Shown in pieces: positions 49,015 through 56,129 of a stretch of 56,129 nucleotides of DNA. The notes beneath the pieces were generated by a model. It ran no database searches, was not told the DNA's origin, and saw only the letters and a list, made by a program, of their open reading frames with translations. The position numbers and the translations under genes were made by a program. Each line of letters opens with the position of its first letter. The stretch's first letter is position 1. The DNA comes from Pelotomaculum_B sp964543575. Lineage in GTDB: Bacteria > Bacillota > Desulfotomaculia > Desulfotomaculales > Pelotomaculaceae. The stretch is from assembly GCA_964543575.1 (NCBI GenBank), contig CAZIYV010000003.1:1-56129 (forward strand). Reading direction: 5' to 3'.

Positions 49015-49629
49015 TTAAATATCAAGTGCAGACTTTTCATTGCTTTTATTCTCTAGGAGCTCAGCCACCTGTTCCATAATCGTGTCGCTGGCCTTCTCCA
49101 GATCTTCTTTGCTAACCTTTCCTGTACTATGGCAAACAACCGGACTGCCAACCTGGACTTTTATCTTTCCAAATACACTTCTGGTGCCGCTTACAGCTAT
49201 GGGCAGCATGGGAACTCCAGCCTTGAAAGCCAGCATGGCCGCGCCCAGATGGGGTTTGAGCATTTCCCCGGTTTGATTTCTGGTGCCCTCAGGAAAAACG
49301 CCGACCACCTGGCCCTCTTCCAGGAGTTTGACGGCAGTTCTGATCGCATTGCGGTTAGATTTTTCCCGTTGCACCGCAAAGGCTCCGGATGATTTAACCA
49401 CATAACCTATGACCGGGATTTTAAAGAGCACCGACTTGGCCATAAAGTGAACTTTTCGTTTAAAAGCGCAAATTATAACGACCGGGTCCCAGTTGCTGAC
49501 GTGATTGGCCACCAGGACAATCCCACCGCTGGACGGTAGATTTTCCCTTCCCCGCACTTCCCAGCGCCTCAGCACCGCTAAAACAATCCGTGCAAGGTTT
49601 TTAAGCACCCGGTATACCATATTTTCCAT
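49015..49629 (-). CDS. plsC: 1-acyl-sn-glycerol-3-phosphate acyltransferase
   Basis: A 204-residue membrane-associated enzyme adding the second acyl chain to make phosphatidic acid. The catalytic HX4D motif is VANHVSNWDPVV; the glycerophosphate-binding motif is VFPEGTRNQTGEM; a hydrophobic N-terminal helix precedes them. It lies 5 bases downstream of cmk, a common clostridial arrangement. PlsY and GpsA for the preceding steps are in the same block. Confidence 0.95.
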   Translation of the reverse strand: MENMVYRVLKNLARIVLAVLRRWEVRGRENLPSSGGIVLVANHVSNWDPVVIICAFKRKVHFMAKSVLFKIPVIGYVVKSSGAFAVQREKSNRNAIRTAVKLLEEGQVVGVFPEGTRNQTGEMLKPHLGAAMLAFKAGVPMLPIAVSGTRSVFGKIKVQVGSPVVCHSTGKVSKEDLEKASDTIMEQVAELLENKSNEKSALDI

Positions 49630-49634
49630 GTAAC

Positions 49635-50309
49635 CTACCTTGCCGCTGAAACTCTGGCTATGATCATATCAACCACCTGTTCCACCGAAAAGAAAGTACT
49701 GTCGATGATCTCCGCGTCCGGCGCCTGAATCAGAGGATCTGTTTCTCGCGTAGAGTCGATCCCGTCTCTTCTGATGATTTCTTCCTCCATCTGACCCTGG
49801 CTGATGATACTGCCTTTCGCTGCCAACTCTTCCCTTCGCCTTTTCGCTCTAACGGGCGTGGAAGCAGTAAGAAATATTTTAACGGGTGCATCCGGCAAAA
49901 CTACCGTACCGATATCCCGTCCCTCCATCACAACTCCGCCTCTTTCGGCCATGGCCTTTTGCAATTCAACCATTTTTTTTCTCACTGCCGGGACCATGGC
50001 AACAAAAGAAACATTTCTTGACACTTCCGGACTGCGAATCTCTTCAGAAACATCCTCGCCGTTTAAAAATATTCTCAGTCTGTCATCTTCACCATTCTGA
50101 AGACTTAGCGGTGTAATCTCGGCTAAACGGCCCAGATCCACCGGGTCGTGCAGGTCTACACCATCGCGCAGCGCCTGCAGAGTTACAGCCCGGTACATGG
50201 CGCCGGTGTCTATATATATGAAGCCAAGTTTTTTCGCAACCAACTTCGCCACAGTACTCTTGCCGGCTCCGGCCGGCCCGTCTATGGCTATATTAGGATA
50301 AAAATTCAT
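49635..50309 (-). CDS. cmk: Cytidylate kinase
   Basis: A 224-residue nucleoside monophosphate kinase converting CMP and dCMP to diphosphates. The P-loop is IAIDGPAGAGKSTVAKLVA at the N-terminus; GFIYIDTGAMYRAVT and GRDIGTVVLPDAPVKIFLTA follow. ATG 50309 is chosen because CAGGAG lies upstream and the conserved domain begins at once; a 20-residue extension to 50369 is unlikely. Between aroA and plsC in the block. Confidence 0.96.
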   Translation of the reverse strand: MNFYPNIAIDGPAGAGKSTVAKLVAKKLGFIYIDTGAMYRAVTLQALRDGVDLHDPVDLGRLAEITPLSLQNGEDDRLRIFLNGEDVSEEIRSPEVSRNVSFVAMVPAVRKKMVELQKAMAERGGVVMEGRDIGTVVLPDAPVKIFLTASTPVRAKRRREELAAKGSIISQGQMEEEIIRRDGIDSTRETDPLIQAPDAEIIDSTFFSVEQVVDMIIARVSAAR

Positions 50310-50643
50310 AGGTTCACTCCTGGAATAATGTGTTAAAAAAGTGCGTACGGTAGCTATTTTCGACGCCATAGTCTTTTTTCCTTTTTTTATTACAAACTAA
50401 GCTGACTCATAAACAACTCCAGTTTTATATTATTCTACCCGGATCACGAGATATATGCACTTATTTATAGTGCAGGCAAACAGGGACGGTTCTTGCTTTT
50501 AGCAAACAGTTAGCAAACAGGGACGGTTCTTGCTTTGCCTTTAGGCAAGTCAAGAACCGTCCCTGTTTGCTAAAAGGCAAGTGGAGAACCGTCCCCACTT
50601 GCTCCCCACTTGCTCCCACTTGCTCCACTTGCTCTCACTTGCT
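50310..50643. other. aroA-cmk spacer dominated by repeats
   Basis: No gene is seen. Past the cmk leader, the second half is a compound repeat described separately. The remainder (50370-50475) is AT-rich without a recognisable element. Confidence 0.6.
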
Positions 50644-50644
50644 C
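50476..50644. repeat. Compound REP-like element with GGGACGGTTCT core and decamer array
   Basis: Two direct copies of a 21-base unit with core ACAGGGACGGTTCTTGC (50476-50496, 50513-50533) and an inverted copy at 50551-50570. The second and inverted copies form a 23-bp perfect stem (50510-50573) whose loop has its own TTGCC/GGCAA stem. A variant, AAGTGG-AGAACCGTCC-CCACTT, follows at about 50578-50600, then five tandem units of CCCACTTGCT type up to the aroA stop. The GGGACGGTTCT/AGAACCGTCCC core is a dispersed repeat; another copy lies at 52228-52260. Confidence 0.85.
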
Positions 50645-51927
50645 TAAACGCTTTCCATTAGATTCATGAAGCCTGGGAAGGACACATCTATACATTCGGC
50701 GCCGCGCACCACGGTTTGCCCGGTTGACAGCATCCCGGCCACGGCGGCGGCCATGGCGATACGGTGGTCTCCGCCGCTCTCGCAGACACAGCCGGTAAGA
50801 GCGCGGCCGCCCTTGATCAATAACCCGTCCGCCAGTTCCTCCACTGCCGCTCCGAAACCTGTCAAAAGCCCGGCCGTACTGGCTATCCTGTTGCTCTCTT
50901 TAACTTTTAACTCAGCGGCGTCCCGGATCTCGGTTTTACCCTCCGCCAGCGCGGCGGCCACTGCCAGGATAGGTACCTCGTCAATAAGGCGGGGAATGAT
51001 CTCTCCTCCCAGGCTCACGCCAGAAAGCTTTCCGGCGTAGCGCACCCGGATGTCGCCCACAGGCTCTCCCCCCTCCTCGCGCAGGTTCAGCAGCTTTATG
51101 TCGGCGCCCATCTGTACAAGCGCGTCAATAATACCGCTCCTAGCGGGGTTTAGGCCCACTCCGGTTATGGTAAGGTCCGAACCGGGAGCGGCACAAGCGG
51201 CTACCAGCAGGAAAGCAGCCGAAGAAATATCCCCGGGAACTTTAATGCTCTGCGCGGTCAGGCGTGGAAGGCCCTTTACCAGCACATTTTTATCGTCAAC
51301 TTCAAGCTCAGCGCCAAAATACCTGAGCATCCTCTCGGTGTGGTCCCTGGAACGGTGCGGTTCGCTCACCACGGTATCTCCCCGGGCAAAGAGGCCCGCC
51401 AGCAGGACCGCTGATTTAACCTGGGCGCTGGCCAACGGGGAATTAAAGCAAATGGGTTTCAGTTCCCCGCCGCGCACGGCCAGAGGAGCCAAAGCACCGC
51501 CGCGCCGGCCCTCAATATGGGCCCCCATAAGGCGCAGTGGTTCCGTTACCCTTGCCATGGGGCGACGGCGCAGTGAATCGTCACCGGTTATAACACTGAA
51601 AAAGCTTTGCCCGGCCAAAACCCCCAGGGCCAGACGCATTGTTGTTCCTGAATTTCCCGCGTCCAGAATATCTCCTGGTTCCTGCAAACCTGCCAACCCG
51701 CGGCCTTTTACCCTGACCGTGCCTTCTTCCGGACCTTCTATGGCCACACCCAGTTTTCTAAAGCACTTTATAGTGGAAAGGCAGTCCTCACCGGGCAGAA
51801 AGTTGTTGATCACTGTTTCCCCTTCAGCCAGCGCGCCGATCATCACCGCCCGGTGAGAGATAGACTTGTCCCCAGGCACGGCCACGGTGCCGCGCAGTCC
51901 TCTAATTGGATGGATCACTAGGTCCAT
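50644..51927 (-). CDS. aroA: 3-phosphoshikimate 1-carboxyvinyltransferase (EPSP synthase)
   Basis: A protein of about 427 residues catalysing the sixth shikimate step. Substrate motifs: VPGDKSISHRAVMIGALAEG, LDAGNSGTTMRL, RRRPMARVTEPL and the C-terminal DHRIAMAAAVAG. ATG 51927 is preferred, with AAGGTGAG upstream; a GTG at 51936 lies inside that Shine-Dalgarno. The repeat array reaches its stop codon, so the C-terminal end FMNLMESV may be modified by repeat activity. Between tyrA and cmk in the block. Confidence 0.96.
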   Translation of the reverse strand: MDLVIHPIRGLRGTVAVPGDKSISHRAVMIGALAEGETVINNFLPGEDCLSTIKCFRKLGVAIEGPEEGTVRVKGRGLAGLQEPGDILDAGNSGTTMRLALGVLAGQSFFSVITGDDSLRRRPMARVTEPLRLMGAHIEGRRGGALAPLAVRGGELKPICFNSPLASAQVKSAVLLAGLFARGDTVVSEPHRSRDHTERMLRYFGAELEVDDKNVLVKGLPRLTAQSIKVPGDISSAAFLLVAACAAPGSDLTITGVGLNPARSGIIDALVQMGADIKLLNLREEGGEPVGDIRVRYAGKLSGVSLGGEIIPRLIDEVPILAVAAALAEGKTEIRDAAELKVKESNRIASTAGLLTGFGAAVEELADGLLIKGGRALTGCVCESGGDHRIAMAAAVAGMLSTGQTVVRGAECIDVSFPGFMNLMESV

Positions 51928-52265
51928 AATACTCACCTTCTTTTCCTGTACGATTATACTAATATGAAAATAACCTTCTGGGCTGCCTTAATGTAGGTGC
52001 TAATTCATTCGTCAGCGGAATGGGGACACACCTCCTGCAGAGAAATGTCCCCGAAGGAATGTACCCTTTGGAAGAGTAAAGAAGTTCGGCGCTAACGCGC
52101 CATGTTCGATTGAAATCGAACCTACAACTAACAGGCACGATTTATCAATAATTACAACAAGAGGAACTGTATACAGTTCTGATTTTCCGGCAAACAAGAA
52201 AGGAGCGCGGTAAGTGTGATAGAAGAAGTGAGACAGGAGAACCGTCCCCTTGTCTCACCCTTGTC
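51928..52265. other. tyrA-aroA spacer with mosaic hairpins
   Basis: No gene is seen in 338 bases. Elements: GGGGACA/TGTCCCC around 52022-52054, GGCGC-TAAC-GCGCC at about 52088, GTTCGATT/AATCGAAC at about 52105-52122, and a GTGAGACAGG-AGAACCGTCC-CCTTGTCTCAC hairpin (52228-52260) with the same AGAACCGTCC core as the 50476-50644 repeat. It looks like a patchwork of mobile or decayed repeats inserted into the aro operon. Confidence 0.6.
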
Positions 52266-53369
52266 TCATCTTTTTCGCACTGTATAGCCCTTTTCTCCAA
52301 GTACTTGTACGGCGCCTTCCTGTTCCTCACTAGTGGCAAATCCCAAACGGATAGTGCCTCCTTCTCCTTCACGCACTCTTAAAATCTCAATATCTATAAG
52401 GTTTATGCCGGCCTCGGCCAGGTAGGCTGAAAAGCGGGCAATAACGCCCGTCTGGTCGGGTACATTGAGCAGCGCCTCAAAAAGAGTGGGCAGGTAACCC
52501 TTGGTTTTAGCCGGCAGGGTGTTGCGTACCGCCCTGGCGCTTTCAAGCCTGGACATAATCACCTCATCATTTTCCTGTTCAATAGCACTTTCAAAAAGAT
52601 CGAGTTCTCCTCTGAAACGACGAATCATTTCCAGCAGCTGTGTTTTGTTGGCCAAAAAAATGTCCCGCCACATCAAAGGGCTGCTGGCGGCGATGCGGGT
52701 GGTGTCCCGGAACCCTCCCGCCGCCAGGGGCAGCACACCCCCGCTGTCAGGAGTCTGCAAGGCGGTATTAACCAGCGTTGCCGCCAACAAGTGGGGAAGG
52801 TGGCTGACTGCCGCTACTGCCTGGTCATGCCGCTCGGGTGTCATCTCAATAACCTTGCCGCCAACTCCTCCGGCCAGTTTCCGCCCCGCCTCCAGAGCTT
52901 TGGGCGCGGTTTTGGAAGTGGGGGTGATCACATAAAACGCGTTCTCAAATAAATAGGGGTCGGCGCCCCTTACTCCCCCCTGCTCCGAACCGGCCATGGG
53001 GTGCCCGCCGATGAAATTGACCCCTGGAGGCAAAATATTTTCCGCACCGCGCACTATCCCCGCTTTAGTGCTGCCCACATCGGTTACCACGACGCCTGGA
53101 GACAGGTGCGGCAGGATTTGCAAAAGCACCGGGATGGTAGCGCTCACCGGGGTAGCGATAATCACCAGATCCGCGCCTGCGACTCCTTCGGCCGGGGTTG
53201 CCGCAAAGCGCTGCACCGCGCCAAGTTCCAGGGCAAGACGCAAATTTTCAATCCTGGACCCCGACCCGACCACTTCACCGGCCAGGTTCCTGGCACATAG
53301 AGACATGCCGAGTGAACCGCCGATCAACCCGACGCCTATTATAGCTACCCGGTTAAACGCCGGTTTCAA
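52266..53369 (-). CDS. tyrA: Prephenate dehydrogenase with ACT domain
   Basis: A 367-residue NAD-dependent enzyme of tyrosine synthesis, prephenate to 4-hydroxyphenylpyruvate. N-terminal Rossmann motif VGLIGGSLGMSL, then GGHPMAGSEQGGVRGADPYL and SHLPHLLAA; a C-terminal ACT domain (VPDQTGVIARFSAYLAEAGI) gives feedback control. The start is TTG 53369, overlapping the aroF stop (TTGA) and with GGGGAGG upstream inside aroF. Confidence 0.95.
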   Translation of the reverse strand: MKPAFNRVAIIGVGLIGGSLGMSLCARNLAGEVVGSGSRIENLRLALELGAVQRFAATPAEGVAGADLVIIATPVSATIPVLLQILPHLSPGVVVTDVGSTKAGIVRGAENILPPGVNFIGGHPMAGSEQGGVRGADPYLFENAFYVITPTSKTAPKALEAGRKLAGGVGGKVIEMTPERHDQAVAAVSHLPHLLAATLVNTALQTPDSGGVLPLAAGGFRDTTRIAASSPLMWRDIFLANKTQLLEMIRRFRGELDLFESAIEQENDEVIMSRLESARAVRNTLPAKTKGYLPTLFEALLNVPDQTGVIARFSAYLAEAGINLIDIEILRVREGEGGTIRLGFATSEEQEGAVQVLGEKGYTVRKR

Positions 53370-54382
53370 GGCATTTTCCTCCCCATTACCTCTACCATCC
53401 GCCTTATATCAGTCATCATTTCAGAAAAGTTTCCGGGTGTCAGGGACTGCGGCCCGTCACAGAGCGCTTCTACCGGATTGGGGTGCATTTCAATCATCAG
53501 CCCGTCGGCGCCGGCGGCTATAGCAGCCCTGGCCATAGGCGTAACATAACGCCATTTGCCTATGGCATGGCTAGGGTCAACAATCACCGGCAGGTGAGAA
53601 AGGTGTTTCACCACCGGCACAGCGGTCAGGTCCAGCGTGTTTCTGGTATAGGTCTCAAAACTCCGTATACCTCTCTCACAAAGGATCACATTGTAGTTGC
53701 CGCCGGACATTATATACTCCGCCGCCATCAGCCACTCTTCAATGGTAGCTGACGCGCTCCTCTTCAACACAACAGGTTTATCAATCTTGGCCACTTCCCG
53801 CAGCAAAAAGAAATTCTGCATGTTGCGGGCGCCGATCTGCAGAATATCCGCATATTGCGCAACCACGGGCAGCGTCTTGGCATCCATCACCTCAGTCACG
53901 ATCAGCAGACCGGTGGCCTCGCGGGCTTCCGCCAGCAATTCCAGACCTTCTTCCTCCAGGCCCTGGAAAGAGTAAGGTGAAGTCCTCGGCTTGTAAGCGC
54001 CGCCCCGCAGGATGGTCGCCCCGGCCTCTTTGACAAGGCGCGCCGCGTGGAGCAACTGCTCCCTGCTTTCCACGGCACAGGGGCCGGCCATCACATGAAC
54101 GGTGTCCCCGCCTATTTCCAGGTTGCCAACCCTGATCACCGTTCCCTCCTCGTGGAAGGTCCTGCTGGCCAGTTTATAAGGCCGCAGGATGGGAACAACT
54201 TTTTCCACGCCGGGCATAGCCTCAAGGTCAAGCTCAATTAAATGGACTTTATCGCCAATAGCGCCGATAATAGTGCGTTCAACGCCGCGTGAAAGGTGAA
54301 TCTGAAAACCCATGCTTTCCAACCTGATTATTACCGCATCTATCTCGTCATCACCGGCGCGGTGATTCATTACCAGTATCAT
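53366..54382 (-). CDS. aroF: 3-deoxy-7-phosphoheptulonate synthase (DAHP synthase)
   Basis: A 338-residue type I-beta DAHP synthase, the entry step of aromatic synthesis. An N-terminal ferredoxin-like regulatory domain (residues 1-70, ending LRPYKLASRTFHEEGTVIRV) precedes the barrel with MAGPCAVESREQLLHAA, RGGAYKPRTSPYSFQG, LQIGARNMQNFFLLREV and VIVDPSHAIGKW. Start is ATG 54382 with GGGGGGA upstream. A terminator hairpin and an aromatic-rich leader ORF lie between trpA and this gene, which suggests separate control by attenuation. Confidence 0.95.
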   Translation of the reverse strand: MILVMNHRAGDDEIDAVIIRLESMGFQIHLSRGVERTIIGAIGDKVHLIELDLEAMPGVEKVVPILRPYKLASRTFHEEGTVIRVGNLEIGGDTVHVMAGPCAVESREQLLHAARLVKEAGATILRGGAYKPRTSPYSFQGLEEEGLELLAEAREATGLLIVTEVMDAKTLPVVAQYADILQIGARNMQNFFLLREVAKIDKPVVLKRSASATIEEWLMAAEYIMSGGNYNVILCERGIRSFETYTRNTLDLTAVPVVKHLSHLPVIVDPSHAIGKWRYVTPMARAAIAAGADGLMIEMHPNPVEALCDGPQSLTPGNFSEMMTDIRRMVEVMGRKMP

Positions 54383-54399
54383 TTTTCATTTCCCCCCGT

Positions 54400-54492
54400 T
54401 TAGAATAGAATTAATACTCCTATCATTTCCACAATGTTAAAAAAACAAAAAGTACTCCAAGAGGAGCACTCAATCAGACCATAAGCATACAC
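54400..54492 (-). CDS. Possible aromatic-rich leader peptide before aroF
   Basis: A 30-codon ORF: GTG 54492, six bases after a perfect GGGGAGG (54505-54499), reading V-Y-A-Y-G then a Trp at codon 12 and an FCFF run, ending TAA at 54402-54400. The intrinsic terminator at 54438-54470 lies inside it, so the F codons come partly from the T-run. Tyr codons at 2 and 4 and Trp in the stem suggest control by ribosome position, but the arrangement is not the classical one. A 4-codon ATG ORF at 54488 overlaps. Confidence 0.35.
   Translation of the reverse strand: MYAYGLIECSSWSTFCFFNIVEMIGVLILF
54438..54470 (-). terminator. Intrinsic terminator or attenuator upstream of aroF
   Basis: Minus strand AGTGCTCC-TCTT-GGAGTACT (8 bp with one G-T pair) followed by TTTTTGTTTTTTT, between trpA and aroF. 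It either ends the trp operon or acts as an attenuator for the aro genes. Confidence 0.8.
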
Positions 54493-54653
54493 TTACCGCC
54501 TCCCCTGCCGTTCTACCGTTCTTCTCTTGTGTTGTCTCCCCGGAGCGCCCGCAGGCTTAAGCCCCGGGGCTGTAAACCATCCTACCGTCTTCTAAACACA
54601 ATAAACCTAATTTATCTTAGCATACAAATGGCAAAAATGGCAATAAGCATCTC

Positions 54654-55472
54654 TCACAGCTCCGCTGGCCCAATCAGATCCAGCGCACTTCTTATTCTCC
54701 TCACCAGAGCACCCGCCGCCGGCCCTGCTTCTTCAGCATTCCTGCTGCCGGCAATTATATTAACCAAGGCGCTGCCCACTACCACGGCGTCACAGTTTCT
54801 TGCCACCTGGGCAGCCTGCTCCGGCCCGGCGATACCAAACCCTACCGCCAGGGGCAGTTTTGCAAAGCGTCTAACCCGGTTTGTGAAAGCTGCCAGATCT
54901 GTTTTTATTTCCTCCCTGGCCCCGGTTACACCGGTCACGGAGACACAGTAAATGAAGCCCTGAGCGCCGGCGGCTATCCTGGCCAGTCTTTGATCAGTTG
55001 TGGTGGGCGCCACCAGGGGAATCAGGTCAAGACCAGCCCCGGTCGCTTCCTGGCGCAGCGGCCCGGACTCTTCATGCGGCAGGTCGGGAACAATCAGGCC
55101 GCTTACCCCCGACTCCGCAGCTTTTCGTGCAAATTCGCCGGCGCCGTATTTGTAGATAGGGTTATAATAGCCCATCAGTACGATGGGAACGCTGCAGTGC
55201 TGTCTTATTTCCTCAACCGCTTTAAAAATCTTATCAATTGTCGTCCCTGATGCTATAGCCCGGCCGGACGCCTTCTGGATTACCGGACCGTCAGCCAGCG
55301 GATCGGAATAGGGAATCCCCAGTTCAATAATATCCGCGCCGGCGGCCGCCAGGCGCCTTGCTATTTTCACCGTACCGGCCAGGTCCGGATCGCCCGCGGT
55401 GATGAAGGTAATAAGCCCCTTTTTCCCGTCCTGCCTCACCTTTTCCAGGCATTCTGTAATCCTGCCGCTCAT
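54654..55472 (-). CDS. trpA: Tryptophan synthase alpha chain
   Basis: A 272-residue alpha subunit cleaving indole-3-glycerol phosphate. Catalytic Glu in ADIIELGIPYSDPLADGPVI, catalytic Asp in GVSGLIVPDLPHEES, and phosphate-binding VGFGIAGPEQAAQVA. Start ATG overlaps the trpB stop (ATGA), with GGGGGTGAG upstream. Indole is channelled to TrpB. Last trp gene on this strand. Confidence 0.96.
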   Translation of the reverse strand: MSGRITECLEKVRQDGKKGLITFITAGDPDLAGTVKIARRLAAAGADIIELGIPYSDPLADGPVIQKASGRAIASGTTIDKIFKAVEEIRQHCSVPIVLMGYYNPIYKYGAGEFARKAAESGVSGLIVPDLPHEESGPLRQEATGAGLDLIPLVAPTTTDQRLARIAAGAQGFIYCVSVTGVTGAREEIKTDLAAFTNRVRRFAKLPLAVGFGIAGPEQAAQVARNCDAVVVGSALVNIIAGSRNAEEAGPAAGALVRRIRSALDLIGPAEL

Positions 55473-56129
55473 ATACTCACCCCCGGTTCTCCCGCAACTG
55501 CCGGAATATCCTTGTCGCCCCGCCCCGACAGGTTAACCACAATCATACTCTCTTCCGGCAGGGAAGCCGCCAGTTTAATAGCCTCAACCAGGGCATGCGC
55601 GCTTTCCAGGGCCGGAATGATGCCGTCTGTCCGGCAAAGCAGGTGAAAAGCAGCCAATGCCTCGGTATCGGTGGCAGTAGTGTAAGTTACCCGGCCAACA
55701 TCCTTAAGGTACGAATGTTCAGGCCCCACACCCGGGTAGTCCAGGCCGGCTGATATTGAGTGGGCGTTCTGGATCTGCCCGTTATCATCCTGCAAAATAT
55801 AGCTGAGCGAGCCGTGCAGAACCCCGGCGCTGCCGCAGCTCAAAGTGGCGGCATGCTCACCTGTTTCCAAACCGCGCCCGGCAGCTTCTACTCCGACCAG
55901 CTTGACGCCGGTTTCGGGTAAAAACGGGTGGAAGATGCCCATGGCGTTGCTCCCGCCGCCCACACAGGCCACAATATAATCAGGCAGGCGGCCGGCATCC
56001 TGCATGGCCTGGACCTTTACTTCCATCCCTATGACCGACTGGAAATCCCTGACCATTTCAGGGTATGGATGCGGGCCGGCCACCGAACCAATCAGGTAGT
56101 AGGTGTCCAGCACATTGGTCACCCAGTCA
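55469..56129 (-). CDS. trpB: Tryptophan synthase beta chain (5' part outside the window)
   Basis: The C-terminal 220 or so residues of TrpB. The PLP phosphate loop GGGSNAMGIFHPF, HSISAGLDYPGVGPEHSYLK, LESAHA and the end VNLSGRGDKD are present. The frame runs off the right edge (WVTNVLD is internal), so the start and the PLP lysine lie beyond the window. It is coupled to trpA by an ATGA overlap. Confidence 0.95.
   Translation of the reverse strand, partial: DWVTNVLDTYYLIGSVAGPHPYPEMVRDFQSVIGMEVKVQAMQDAGRLPDYIVACVGGGSNAMGIFHPFLPETGVKLVGVEAAGRGLETGEHAATLSCGSAGVLHGSLSYILQDDNGQIQNAHSISAGLDYPGVGPEHSYLKDVGRVTYTTATDTEALAAFHLLCRTDGIIPALESAHALVEAIKLAASLPEESMIVVNLSGRGDKDIPAVAGEPGVSI

Noticed and set aside
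50476..50644. CRISPR array
   Set aside because: Repeat units are inverted as well as direct, spacers are a few bases long, and no cas gene is present.
51050..51856. 268-residue plus-strand frame inside aroA
   Set aside because: Ser/Pro/Arg-rich antisense shadow of a well-conserved EPSP synthase gene.
54383..54653. T-box or TRAP-type leader before aroF
   Set aside because: No T-box consensus (GGTGGNACCGCG-like) and no regularly spaced GAG/TAG triplets; only the terminator and the leader ORF stand up.

Overview
The window looks like a chromosome segment of an anaerobic, spore-forming, Gram-positive bacterium of the Peptococcaceae/Desulfotomaculum-Pelotomaculum type. This is inferred from gene content: spoIVA, spoIIP, the YIEGIA pair, a GerA-type germination operon, an ispH-ribosomal protein S1 fusion, a flavin reductase-rubredoxin fusion, 4Fe-4S proteins and selenium-related genes. 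No rRNA, tRNA, CRISPR array, insertion sequence or prophage was found. The sequence is mostly housekeeping and sporulation chromosome with repeat-rich spacers.

Layout. 1-2186 (+): the end of a three-gene homocysteine-forming module (COG1900/DUF39, NIL-ferredoxin, UPF0280). 2183-3728 (-): dinB behind LexA-like boxes, with a small Cys-containing partner. 3814-6496 (-): sdpR-sdpI, yedF, hslO. 6973-8730 (+): cstA. 8873-10644 (-): nitroreductase and radical SAM protein. 10740-11507 (+): alpha/beta hydrolase. 11665-16003 (+): germinant receptor operon A-B-D-C, the D gene being a 77-residue two-helix protein. 16012-21750 (-): rtcB, hrb, a small DUF5661 remnant, an unknown protein, a ComEC-like metallo-beta-lactamase lipoprotein with DUF3006, and a stalk-domain protein. 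22001-25323 (+): marR, a GH3 adenylating enzyme and an MFS exporter. 25360-27602 (-): DUF1446/DUF4387 pair plus a membrane protein. 27750-28952 (+): apgM-type phosphoglycerate mutase or proposed homoserine kinase. 29090-32651 (-): hom-thrB-lysC. 32934-34767 (+): three small membrane proteins. 34796-36274 (-): spoIVA. 36752-36976 (-): a glutaredoxin-like selenoprotein. 37152-38270 (+): a PAS histidine kinase. 38291-56129 (-): a long co-directional block, trpB-trpA-aroF-tyrA-aroA-cmk-plsC-ispH/rpsA-DUF1614-spoIIP-YIEGIA pair-DUF3189 pair-DUF512-der-plsY-gpsA.

How the genes work together. The minus-strand block joins tryptophan and tyrosine synthesis to nucleotide, phospholipid and isoprenoid synthesis, ribosome assembly and engulfment, a linkage common in clostridia. 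Aspartate-family synthesis (lysC, hom, thrB, perhaps apgM) feeds threonine and the aspartate semialdehyde node that the homocysteine module also uses.

The most notable find is the glutaredoxin-like gene at 36752-36976. Its apparent TGA stop is followed by two codons and TAA, giving a Sec-Glu-Val end, and then by a GC hairpin at the spacing of a bacterial SECIS element. This matches the Uxx-star selenoprotein pattern and would be cut short by ordinary gene calling. Other points of interest are three genes whose conserved N-terminus seems to need a CTG start behind a strong Shine-Dalgarno, six-unit heptanucleotide repeats in two spacers, an aromatic-rich leader peptide overlapping a terminator before aroF, and clear operator palindromes for LexA, SdpR and MarR.
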